A stretch of 64,000 nucleotides of DNA, taken from Tupaia tana (lineage: Eukaryota > Chordata > Mammalia > Scandentia > Tupaiidae). The stretch is from contig JAKSZU010000009.1 in assembly GCA_026018925.1 (NCBI GenBank), positions 36,508,415 to 36,572,414 of the forward strand. Reading direction: 5' to 3'. A model generated the notes under the pieces. The model was not told the origin of the DNA. It did not search any database and saw nothing but the letters and a program-made list of their open reading frames with translations. This document shows positions 33,021 through 42,849 of the stretch, one piece after another. The first letter of the stretch is position 1, and the number at the start of each line of letters is the position of its first letter. The position numbers and the translations under genes are program-made.

Positions 33021-33293
33021 TCTTTCTTTTTTTTTTTTTTGGAGAGGTTTTTTGCTATAGGGCGTGTGCGCTCGCCAGACAGACAGAGAGAGACATAGAG
33101 ACAGAAAGCGAGAAATCACCCCCCAGGGGGGATGGTCACGCCACAATCCCTTCTCCTCCATTCTCCTCTCGGGATCTTGGGCATGCACGCACACGCGCCC
33201 GGCGTGAGTTTTAAGCCACCGGGTCCAGGACACAAACCGCGGTCGACAACGTGGGAGTCCAGCGACATAGCCATTACGCTAACTGCTGGTTCC
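33021..33293 (-). mobile_element. SINE type B with 14-bp TSD
   Basis: CTGTGCTATATTTT at 33007-33020 and 33294-33307 flanks the copy. Reversed end TTTGCTATAGGGCGTGTGCG, head ending AACTGCTGGTTCC. Confidence 0.92.
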
Positions 33294-33307
33294 CTGTGCT
33301 ATATTTT

Positions 33308-34269
33308 ATAGCAGAATTTTATATCAGGGTTTTGTTAACTTCAAAAAAGAACGAGGGAGTATTCCTCCTTCTGCCACAATGGTACTTTAAAAAAAAAAAA
33401 ACTACTGACATACCCCCTTGAATATCTAAAGTGAAATAATATCAGTCTGGGAATATGCATATAGTTTCGCAGTGTAATATAGATTGCAAGGATACTTTTT
33501 ATCTCTTTTGTTCAATACTGTAACCCTACTCTCTAGAACAATGCCAAGCACAGAGTAGGTATTTAGTAAATATTTACTGAATTCATGTAAAATAATGAAT
33601 AGTACCCTCAGACTTTTTTTTAGAGTTATTTGAAAGTTTTCTCTTTGGCCAATTTATCTCGCATTTTGTTTATAAAGCTCTTTTAGGGCATCATACACAC
33701 ACACACACACACACACACACCTCACTCAATAAAAGAACTATTTTTTAGATAACTCAAGTAGAGATATTACTAGAAAAATCATATATTGCACTTAAATTTC
33801 CCACTAACAGTAAGAAAAACTGTGAAAATTCAATATTTCTTATTATTTCAAGCTATAAAATGGGTGAAGATGATCTTTTAAGAAAATTTTAAAGTTAGCA
33901 CTTCAAAATCGCAATGATAGACATAATGAATTGTTGTAGTTCATACTCTTAGCAAAAAAAGCTAAAAGCAGTTTCTCTGCCAATTCCCTTAATACTTTCC
34001 AGAACATATTACAGATGTAAAGGTCACTTAAAATAAGCACTAAATGTAATGCAAAGTAAAATAGTGTCACTTAAAATGAAACCTAGTTATAATAAGCATC
34101 ATCGTTCAAATTATATCATCTTTTAACTTCGCTTATATGATACAATATATTACAGCATGAGGGTGATATGGGTTTAGTGAAGCAAAAATGTCTTAAGTTT
34201 GAGTTGATTATAATATATATTCTTTTGAAAAATCTGTAATAATCAAGTTTATTTTCATAAGAAAAAATA
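33308..34269. other. Intergenic DNA with L2 scrap and (CA)n
   Basis: An L2 3' end fragment lies at about 33,505-33,600 and an (AC)n run at 33,692-33,720. Otherwise no feature was recognised. Confidence 0.45.
33505..33600 (+). mobile_element. L2 LINE 3' end fragment
   Basis: ACAATGCCAAGCACAGAGTA, GGTATTTAGTAAATATTTAC, TGAATTCATG: the conserved L2 terminal region. Confidence 0.6.
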
Positions 34270-34545
34270 GGAGACCAGCAAATGGCGTAGCGGTTTATCG
34301 CTGGACTCTCACTTGGCTAACTGCGGTTTGGATTCTGGACCAGAAGGCTTGAAAATCACACTAGGTTAATGGTGTGTGGTGCCCAAGAACCCAGGAGGAG
34401 AATGGAGAAGGGTCTGCAGTGTGGCTATCCCCTCCCCTCCCAGGGAGGTGATTTCTCCCTTTCCCTCACACCTTGTCTGTCTTTCTCTCTTCCTCCCTCC
34501 CCAGTGGTGAGTGCATGTGTGCTAAGGCAAAATGTCCAAAAAAAT
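34270..34545 (+). mobile_element. SINE type C
   Basis: Head GGAGACCAGCAAATGGCGTA, linker GGCTTGAAAATCACACTAGG, core CAGGAGGAGAATGGAGAAGG, and CTCCCAGGGAGGTGATTTCT. Confidence 0.8.
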
Positions 34546-34699
34546 AAAAATGAAAATAAGAAAAACAGGCCACCTCTAAGACTATGGCTACAAATAAGAC
34601 TCAATGAGATTATCCTCTCCCAAAAAAGTTGTCATTTAATTTAAAGCTTTGCCAGCTGTCATTTAATTTAAAGCTTAGACTTCAAAATACTCTCTTTTT

Positions 34700-34854
34700 C
34701 TTTAAATTTAACTTATTTATTTATTTTTAATTTGACCAGAGAAAGACAGAGTGAGAGCGAGAAAGGGAAAGTGAGAAAGCAAGCCTCCAGATCCAGGACT
34801 TGAACTGTAGTCAGCCATGTGGGAGTCCAGCACCCTTAATCACCACGCCACCTT
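34700..34854 (-). mobile_element. SINE type A
   Basis: Reversed tail TTAACTTATTTATTTATTTT, AATTTGACCAGAGAAAGACA, ATCCAGGACTTGAACTGTAG, and head ending CACCACGCCACCTT. Confidence 0.8.
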
Positions 34855-34917
34855 ATGCGTTCATAATTGATCACTAATTATTAAAAGTAATCATATGTCA
34901 GCAAGATGACTAGACCA

Positions 34918-35150
34918 GGCTCACCTGCAGTGGCACAGGTGGTAGCCTGCTGATTTGCAGTGCTGGAAAGCCACACGATGGGCTGTGGGCTCAGATCCTG
35001 AGTCAACCTGAAACATACCCTGGGTATATGTGTCCGACATTCTGACTAGCTGGAAAGCTGAGTAAAGGAGACTTCAATATTATGAGACTTCATTCAGAGT
35101 TCCTGTCTCTTTGTCTCTCTCATATGCTGTCTCTTTTATGAAAGAAGTAA
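34918..35150 (+). mobile_element. SINE type D
   Basis: TCACCTGCAGTGGCACAGGT, GGGCTCAGATCCTGAGTCAA, CTGACTAGCTGGAAAGCTGA, ATATTATGAGACTTCATTCA and a pyrimidine run. Same core as 9,245-9,470 and 41,683-41,935. Confidence 0.55.
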
Positions 35151-35870
35151 AATCAACATTAAAAAATTACTGAGACATATATCTTTTCTTTGAAAAGGGA
35201 TAAAGAATATTTCTTTTGAGACAGAGAAAAAAATAAGCCTAGCAATTTTAATTCACATATGATTAATTTCAAATAGCATGTCCACAGAAAAATACTATGG
35301 TGATTAGTATGTAATGACAGGTAGATTATGGTGTCATGGGTTAAGGATCTATGGTATATTTCAAAAATACAACTTTCCACTTATTTATAATGACCCTGGA
35401 TAATATGGCACAATTCCAAATGTAAGGAAGTTACAAGTGAAAAGTATAGAACAACCAAAAAAATGAAATAAACCTACAATGCCCTCTGTTGATGAAATCT
35501 GTGACTAGAGAATATGTAGTCAGAGAGAAAATTCGAACATATACATTTCTTATTTCATTTTTTATTTCAGCTAAAGTCAATTTCTTTAAAATGTGTCCTA
35601 CTTTAATTTCATAGGAAGAACTTATGCTGTGTTTTTAGTTCCATCACAAGAAAATTATGTAAATTCATAGGAAAAAATATCAAAATATAAAATATATCCC
35701 CTTGCATGGACTTGAGTAAGCATGAATTGGTCTGGCCTTATTCTGGGAGGATAATAATAGAGAAAGAAGAACCATTTTTAGACAATTACAGTTTAGGCAA
35801 GGTCGAAGAGATTAATGCGTAGTGGTCTGAACCAGGGATGAGATTTTTATTGTCTATATTGATGTTTAAA
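35151..35870. other. Intergenic DNA, no feature recognised
   Basis: A/T-rich and unique-looking. The minus-strand frame 35,159-35,380 lacks any family resemblance. Confidence 0.4.
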
Positions 35871-35884
35871 AGAATAGGTATTTG

Positions 35885-36142
35885 AGGACCAGCAGTTGGC
35901 ATAACGGCTATGTTGCTGGACTCCCATGTAGTTGACTACGGTTCGAGTCCCGGACCCAGTGGCTTAAACTCATGCCGGGCGCATGTGCGTGCATGCGTGC
36001 CCAAGATCCTGAGAGGAGAATGGAGGAAAAGAGATTTCGGTGTGGCCATACCCCCTGGAGGGTGATTTCTCACTTTCTGTCTCTCTGTCTCTGTCTTTCT
36101 GGCCAGCATATGCGCCGTATAGCAAAAACCTCTCCAAAAAAA
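35885..36142 (+). mobile_element. SINE type B with 14-bp TSD
   Basis: AGAATAGGTATTTG (35871-35884) and AGAATAGATATTTG (36143-36156). Head GGACCAGCAGTTGGCATAAC, end GCGCCGTATAGCAAAAACCT. Confidence 0.92.
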
Positions 36143-36464
36143 AGAATAGATATTTGTGAAAACATATTCGACACAGTATCTTCAAGTTGAATTCATGTTA
36201 TTAGAGACCCAGAGAAGAAATAGTCACTAGAAGAAGGAAAGAATGGAACTGTATCTTTCTCTTCTGTTTGTTACACAAAGTAATATTTTTCCTTCAAATG
36301 CAGTTTTTTGTTTTGCATAACAATTGTTTACAAAGATAGCAGACTTTCCAGAAACATGATTTTTATAGCACAAACCAAGACATTTGAGGAGAAAAGAAGA
36401 TTTTTATTTTGTACTGACATAATACATAAAACCATTAAGTGGGAAAGAAATACATACAGATATA

Positions 36465-37140
36465 TAGAAAAATAACCTGTCCTTTGGGTAGATATCCAGG
36501 AGTGGGATTGCTGGATCATATGGTAGTTCTATTTAAAGGTCTTTGAGGAACCTCCATATTGTTCTCCACAGTGACTGGACCAATTTACATTCTCATTAAC
36601 AATATAAGAGAGTTCCCCTTTAACCACATCCCTTCTAGCACTTAATTTTTTTGTTTTTTAAATCTTTGCCATTCTGACTGGGGTTAGGTGGGTATCTTAT
36701 TGTAGTTTTGATCTGCATCTCCCTTAGGATGAGGGATGTTGAGCAGTTTTACATATGCTTTTTGACTATTCATATATCTTCCTTAGAGAGTTATTTATCA
36801 GCTCATTTTCCCATCTTTCAATTAGAAAAAGACATAGAAAGAGGGAAACTGAGAAAGCAAGCTGTCAGATTTGGGAATCAAATGGCATTCGGCCATGTGG
36901 GAGTCTAGTGCCTCAGCACTGGACCATGACACCTACTGACCCCAAAAGCAAAACCTTCAACAGACAGAAAAAGGAAAATTATCTATTGATGATAATGTGT
37001 TCAGTTATATCTTTGACTGGACTAATATACAGTATTCATGCTGGGAAAACTCATTTTATATGCAATAAAGATGGACAGTGATTAAGTATAATAAAAATAA
37101 GAATAGTAAAAATGAATTAAAATTAAAAATAAAAAAAGCA
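36465..37140. mobile_element. 5'-inverted LINE-1 (twin-priming form) with SINE
   Basis: 36,465-36,800 is L1 ORF2 in reverse orientation (GGTAGATATCCAGGAGTGGG, GGAACCTCCATATTGTTCTC, CATCTCCCTTAGGATGAGGG). After a SINE, 36,945-37,140 is the L1 3' UTR in forward orientation (TTATCTATTGATGATAATGT, TTGACTGGACTAATATACAG) ending in A-rich DNA. Opposite orientation of the 5' part is the known product of twin priming. Confidence 0.65.
36801..36944 (-). mobile_element. SINE type A, diverged
   Basis: Reversed middle GAAACTGAGAAAGCAAGCTG, AGATTTGGGAATCAAATGGC, and head ending CACCTACTGACCCC. It lies at the L1 inversion joint. Confidence 0.65.
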
Positions 37141-37407
37141 AAAAATGGGATAAGCTCCTGGTTCACAATAGTATAGCAGAGACAGATGAAACATCATTTT
37201 TAATGAAATAAGCATATTGATACTGATAAACAAGATGTACAAATTTTGAAAAATTGACAGTGAATATTTCAAAAACACAGCAATAAGCAGTAATGACTTT
37301 TAGGAACTTAATTTTCTTTTCAAAAAATAAAGAACTTTAAAAGGTTTAAATTTTTTAAGAGGTAGAGGGTTTACAAAGTATTTTGGTTAATAACTGATAA
37401 TATGTTG

Positions 37408-37612
37408 GGCTCACCTTGTGGTTCAGTGGTTAAGGAAGCCAAATCCCACATGGCTTACTGTAGTTGAATACCACTCCAGCAGCTTGACAAACACACTGAG
37501 CATTTGTGCATGTATACCCAAAATCCTGATGGAATGGAGATATGGAGGAAGGAGGACTGTGCTGTGACCACAACTCTCCCCCACTCCTCAACGACCCCTA
37601 GGAATACCCTAA
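37408..37612 (+). mobile_element. SINE type C, diverged
   Basis: Head GGGCTCACCTTGTGGTTCAG, AAGCCAAATCCCACATGGCT, AGCTTGACAAACACACTGAG, and a decayed core with no typical 3' end. Confidence 0.65.
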
Positions 37613-37742
37613 TAAATTTTAGAAGTAAACTGTTTTTATAAGGAATATATTGGTCTTTGAAGATAAAGAAAGCCCCAATTTTAATCTTTTGTATATTATT
37701 CATGTATAATTTCCAGTGAAGAATTAGTAAGTTTCCATTATT

Positions 37743-38025
37743 GGGAACCAGCAGTTAGCGTAATGGCTATGTCTCTGGACTCCCAAGTAGTCGACCACGG
37801 TTCACGTTCCGGACCCGGTGGCTTAAAACTCACTCCGGGCACGTGTGCGTGCATGCCCAAGATCCCAAGAGGAGAATGGAGGAGAAGGGATTGCGGCGTG
37901 ACCATCCCCCCTGGGGGGTGATTTCTCGCTTTCTGTCTCTATGTCTCTCTCTCTGTCTCTCTGTCTGGCGAACGCACACACCCTATAGCGAAAACCTCTC
38001 CAAAAAAAAAAAAAGTAAAAAAAAA
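37743..38025 (+). mobile_element. SINE type B with 12-bp TSD
   Basis: GTTTCCATTATT at 37731-37742 and 38026-38037. Head GGGAACCAGCAGTTAGCGTA, end CACCCTATAGCGAAAACCTC. Confidence 0.92.
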
Positions 38026-38238
38026 GTTTCCATTATTTCTAACCTGACCATGAATTTATTTGTATGTACCTAGACATATACAAATGATATATAATATGTA
38101 ATAATATGAAGCATTCTATCTTACTTTAAAAATATAACTAAGTTTATCAGCATGTTAGATAATACAATGTACATTTATATTGAATTGATCATAATAATAA
38201 AACTAGCAATTTCTTTAAAAAACAAAAAAGAGAAATCA

Positions 38239-38514
38239 GGGACCAGCAGTTAGCGTAATGGCTATGTCGCTGGACTCCCACATAGTTGACTGCGGTTCGC
38301 GTCCCGGACCCGGTGGCTTAAAACTCACGCCGGGCGCGTGTGCATGTGTGCCCAAGATCCCGAGAGGAGAATGGAGGAGAAGGGATTGCGGCGTGGCCAT
38401 ACCCCTTTGGGGGTGATTTCTCGCTTTCTGTCTCTCTGTTTCTTTCTGTCAGTCTGGTGAGTGCACGCGCCCTATAGCGAAAAAACCTCTCCAAATTAAA
38501 AAAAAAAAAAAATA
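38239..38514 (+). mobile_element. SINE type B with short TSD
   Basis: AGAAATCA at 38231-38238 and 38515-38522. Head GGGACCAGCAGTTAGCGTAA, end GCGCCCTATAGCGAAAAAAC. Confidence 0.9.
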
Positions 38515-38628
38515 AGAAATCACATCCATTATCTCACATGTCCATTTACCTATGTAACCATTGCACCCTGTCTAAACTCAACCATTTATTTTTTATCCAG
38601 ATCAACCAAATAATCAAAACTTGTTTAT

Positions 38629-38874
38629 GGGACCAGCAGATGGCGTAATGGCTATGTAGCTGGACTCCCATGTAGTTGATCACGGTTCGAGTCCTGGACC
38701 TGGTAGCTTAAACTCACGTCGGGCGTGTGTGCATGTGTGCTCAAGATTCTGAGAGGAGAATGGAGGAGAAAGGACTGTGGCATGGCCATCCCCCCTGGGG
38801 AGTGATTTCTCGCTTTCTGTCTCTGTCTTTCTGGCGAGCACACGAACCCTATAGCAAAAGCCTCTCCAAAAAAT
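38629..38874 (+). mobile_element. SINE type B
   Basis: Head GGGACCAGCAGATGGCGTAA, end CGAACCCTATAGCAAAAGCC. AAAACTTGTTT before and AAAACTTATTT after form a TSD with one difference. Confidence 0.9.
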
Positions 38875-39227
38875 AAAACTTATTTTCTTACAGAAACACT
38901 TAGAAGCCAGGAAGCCAAAAAGCCTCTGGCTCTTTTCCTCCACAACCACATATTTTATATTACTAATATTAATTTTGAAATCACAATAATGTACACGTAT
39001 ATTAATATTATCCAGTGGTTTTATTCATCCTGTTCATTCACAGCTGATATTTAAAAAAGGAACAAGGGGAAATGTAAACAGTGTGTAGTGATCAATGTAT
39101 GCACTTTTCTTGCTTAGAGATTATCTAGTCAAAAATATTTAGTAATTATTCTACTTTAATATTAATCTAAGGACATAATGTTAACAAGTCATGTGGAATT
39201 TACAATTTAAACCGCATAGTAACTCTT

Positions 39228-39268
39228 TTTCTTTTTCTAATTTGCTACAGAGCACATGCACTTGCTAC

Positions 39269-39299
<31 letters not shown>

Positions 39300-39488
39300 G
39301 AAAGTGATAATTCACCCCTTGGAAGGATGGCCATGCTGCAATACCTTTTCTTCCATTCTTTTAGGATTTGGGGCACACACATATGTATGTGCCTGATGTG
39401 TTTCTCAAACCGCCAGGTCTGTGACTCAAACCTCGCAGTCAACCATGTGGGATCTAGCCACCTAAACACCATGCCACTGGCTGGACCC
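39228..39488 (-). mobile_element. SINE type C with (GA)n
   Basis: Reversed end AATTTGCTACAGAGCACATG, a (GA)n run at 39,269-39,295, TCTCAAACCGCCAGGTCTGT, and head ending GCCACTGGCTGGACCCC. Confidence 0.8.
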
Positions 39489-39870
39489 CTGCAACATATT
39501 AACTCTTTATAGTTTCTAGCATTTTAAAAATTGACAAGATGAAACGCTTTAAAATACATCCATTATTGCAAATTCATTTAATATAACACATGGTTATATT
39601 TTAGTAACTTAAAACAAATTGTGTAAACAATAATGATAATTTACTTGACCTGTGAACCGAAGTAGGAAATTGAAATATTTTAAATTTTGATAAATAAAAC
39701 TTGTACTAACTAGAACATTGTATCTTTATTATTATATTTATACATGGTGGTAAAATCAGGGAGAAGATGAAATAGTTCTCTTAAAATTAAAATCACTCTG
39801 ATTTGTTCCATGTCATCTATTTATTGGGAATATTACATGAAGTATTTTCTCTTAAAATTCATAAAACTCT

Positions 39871-40047
39871 AGGGACTGGCAGGTGGTGTGGTGGCCAAGG
39901 GCACTGGATTCCCACATGGCCGATAGCAGTTCGAGTCTCAGAACTGGTAGCTTGCTTTCTCACTTCCCTTTCTCTTTGTTTCTCTTTGGTAAAATTAAAA
40001 AATAATAATAACAAATGGAATTAAATAAATAAATCATTCTTTTAAAA
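39871..40047 (+). mobile_element. SINE type A with 15-bp TSD
   Basis: AATTCATAAAACTCT at 39856-39870 and 40048-40062. Head AGGGACTGGCAGGTGGTGTG, B box GCAGTTCGAGTCTCAGAAC, GGTAAAATTAAAAAATAATA tail. Confidence 0.92.
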
Positions 40048-40599
40048 AATTCATAAAACTCTTTACTTTTGAAATCTTCCCATACCTCTGAGTGTATCAC
40101 TTTTTGTTTACTTAGGAACCCAGACCACTTTTCGAAGTCACAGTTTTTTTTTTCATGTATGCTATTGTTTTAATGGGGTAAAACTTTGAGAAACAACATG
40201 TTTAATACAACAAAATACCAATAGCGTAATTTTTTGTAATTGTTTAAAGGCCTTAACTTTTTTCTGGAATAAACATATTCTTAGAGTGCTCAAATACTGA
40301 CAAAATAAATATTTCATCAATTAAATTTCACCATTTACCACAATATAGAAAAAGAGAGGAACAGAAAGAACAGAGAGAAGTGAGCAAGAATCAGGTATGT
40401 AGAGATAGGTTATAACTGATAATTTCCTACCTGCACACACAAAATAATAATTACAGCTGCTTTAAACAATAATACTAATATAATAATAATAATAATAATA
40501 AACTACAGCTGCTTTAAACAATTCATTCAGATGAATGACAATTCCAAAGCTGTACCTTTCTAAAGATACTTATTATTCCCTGAAGTATGAATACAAAGT

Positions 40600-40757
40600 A
40601 GTTTTTTTTAAATTTATTGTCATTTTTCATCAATTTTGAACAGAGAGAGATAGACAGAAAAGAAGAGTGAGAAACCAAGCCTCCAGGCCTGGGACTCGAA
40701 CCATGATCAGCCACTTGAGAGTCCAGCAACTCAACTACCATGCCACCTGCTGACCCC
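40600..40757 (-). mobile_element. SINE type A
   Basis: Reversed tail TTTTTTTAAATTTATTGTCA, GCCTGGGACTCGAACCATGA, and head ending CACCTGCTGACCCC. Confidence 0.85.
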
Positions 40758-41682
40758 AAAAGCAGGGTTTTTTAAATTATTAACAAAAAAATGATAAAAA
40801 ACAAAGAAAGAAATCAAAAGAAAAATTGGCATTTATTTGAGAGGAAGTAACAAAATTTAAAGACATAATATGTATGACATACTTTCCATCATTTATTTAT
40901 TTTTAAATTTCTGACAGATTGAAAAATTCTATACTTTCAAATATTTCCACCAGTTATTGTGTTTTAAAAAATCAATAGTGAGTGGGTGACATCAACATGA
41001 CTATAAAGCTTTAGGTTCACGTTTCTCCATGGAAATATTAAACAGTGACAGACTAGCCAAAAAAACTTTATAGAAACTCTGTAAACTAGGCAAAGATTTA
41101 TAGCAACCAAGCACTCAACTTATCAAGAAAAATCTACATTAAAAATAAGAAGTTTTGTGATATTTTTATTCACCCTTGCCCTATTTCTTCCCTGGTAGAG
41201 TGCACTTGGAAGAAAGAAGCCCAACTCTCAGTTCTAATCATGGGACATAAGAAACAGTGAAAATTGTTTGCTACACTCTGGCTTGTCTGTAGGCTATACA
41301 CTAACAATGAAATATGAACAGGAAATAAAGGGGAAAAAAGCTCATTTACTGCAGTTTCAAAATGATAAAATATTTAGAAATAAACTTAATCAAGGTAGGA
41401 AGTGACTTGTTGAAAAAAAATGTTAAAGAAGATACAAATAAATGGAAAGCCATCATATTTTTGGATTGGGAGACTTAATATCAAGATGCCAATACTATCC
41501 AAAGTGAGTGCAATCCATATCGAGTCCAAATGACATGTTAAGCAGAAATGGAAAATTCCATTCTAAAATCCTAAAATCCATCGGTTATCTCAAGATATAC
41601 CAAATAGCCAAAGCTATCTTGAAAACTAAGAACAAAATTGAAGGACTTACATTTCCTAATTTTGAAACTTTTCACAGAGCCT

Positions 41683-41935
41683 GCTGGGTGGCACATCAGA
41701 AGGAAACTGAACTGCAGTGCTGGAGGCCACATGGCTGATCAAGGGTTTAGATTCTTCAGTTTGCCTAAAACATGCCTGACACATCTGTGTGTGCCCTGAT
41801 CCTGAGGAACTGCAAAGCCAGGCTAGGGGATAGTGGTGTAATGAGATCCCGTTCAGGGTATCCCCTGGGTATCCAGGGTATCACCCCATGTGAACTTATA
41901 CTCTTTATCATAAATAAAATAATTTATATAAAAAA
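41683..41935 (+). mobile_element. SINE type D
   Basis: CTGCTGGGTGGCACATCAGA, GCCACATGGCTGATCAAGGG, TTTGCCTAAAACATGCCTGA, GTGTGCCCTGATCCTGAGGA, GTGTAATGAGATCCCGTTCA. Best-preserved member of the type D family here. Confidence 0.6.
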
Positions 41936-42112
41936 GTTAACTAACTACGGTGTTTTGGTAATCAAACAATGTAATACTTTTATAAAGACAGACATGTGGG
42001 TCAATGAAATAGAATAAAAGGTCTCTAAATGAACTGTCAGTATGGTCAATTGATTTTCAGGAATGCTAGAAATATACATTAAATGTGAATAATAAATCAT
42101 AAAATAAATTTT

Positions 42113-42383
42113 TTTCCTCTTTTTTTTCTTTTTTTTTTCTTGGAGACATTTTTGCTATAGGGCGCGTGCACTCGCCAGAGAGACAGAGAGATAGAAAGCG
42201 AGAAATCACCCCCCAGGGGGGATGGCCACACCGCAATCCCTTCTCCTCCATTCTCCTCTCGGGATCCTGGGCACGCACACACACGCGCCCGGCGTGAGTT
42301 TTAAGCCACCGGGTCCAGGACGCAAACCGTGGTCGACTACATGGGAGTCCAGCGACATAGCCAATACGCTAACTGCTGGTCCC
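42113..42383 (-). mobile_element. SINE type B
   Basis: Reversed T-rich tail, TTTTGCTATAGGGCGCGTGC, CACCCCCCAGGGGGGATGGC, and head ending AACTGCTGGTCCC. AAATAAA-rich flanks suggest a TSD in A/T-rich DNA. Confidence 0.9.
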
Positions 42384-42849
42384 AAAATAAAATAATTAAA
42401 GATGATTATAGAAGAGATATTAAAAATTATGGGAAATGTCTATTATGGAAAAAGTGTTCATAAAAAAGGACTGTCTTTTCAACATATGTTATTGGGAAAA
42501 CTAGATACACACATTCAAAAGAATGCAACTGGACCCTCACATTACATGATATACAAAAATTAACTCAGTGGATGAAACACCTAAACTTAAAGAGCAAAAA
42601 TATAAAACCCTTAGAAGAAAACATATGGGAAAAGCGTCATGACATTGGATTTGACAGTGATCAGACATGACACCAAAAGTGTAAGCAACAACAACAACAA
42701 AAAGATAAGTTGGGCTTCATAAAAATTAAATACTTTTGTTCATTAAAGGACACTTATTGAGAGAGTAAAAAGCAGCACACAGAAAGTAAGGAAGCATTGC
42801 AAATCATATATCTGGTAAGTAATTGATATGCAGAATATATGAAGAATTC

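Larger units (their letters stand above)
39489..41334. other. Intergenic DNA between SINEs, no gene
   Basis: Besides the type A SINEs at 39,871-40,047 and 40,600-40,757 and an (AAT)n run at about 40,478-40,502, nothing is recognised. CTACAGCTGCTTTAAACAAT is a short direct repeat flanking the (AAT)n run. Confidence 0.4.
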
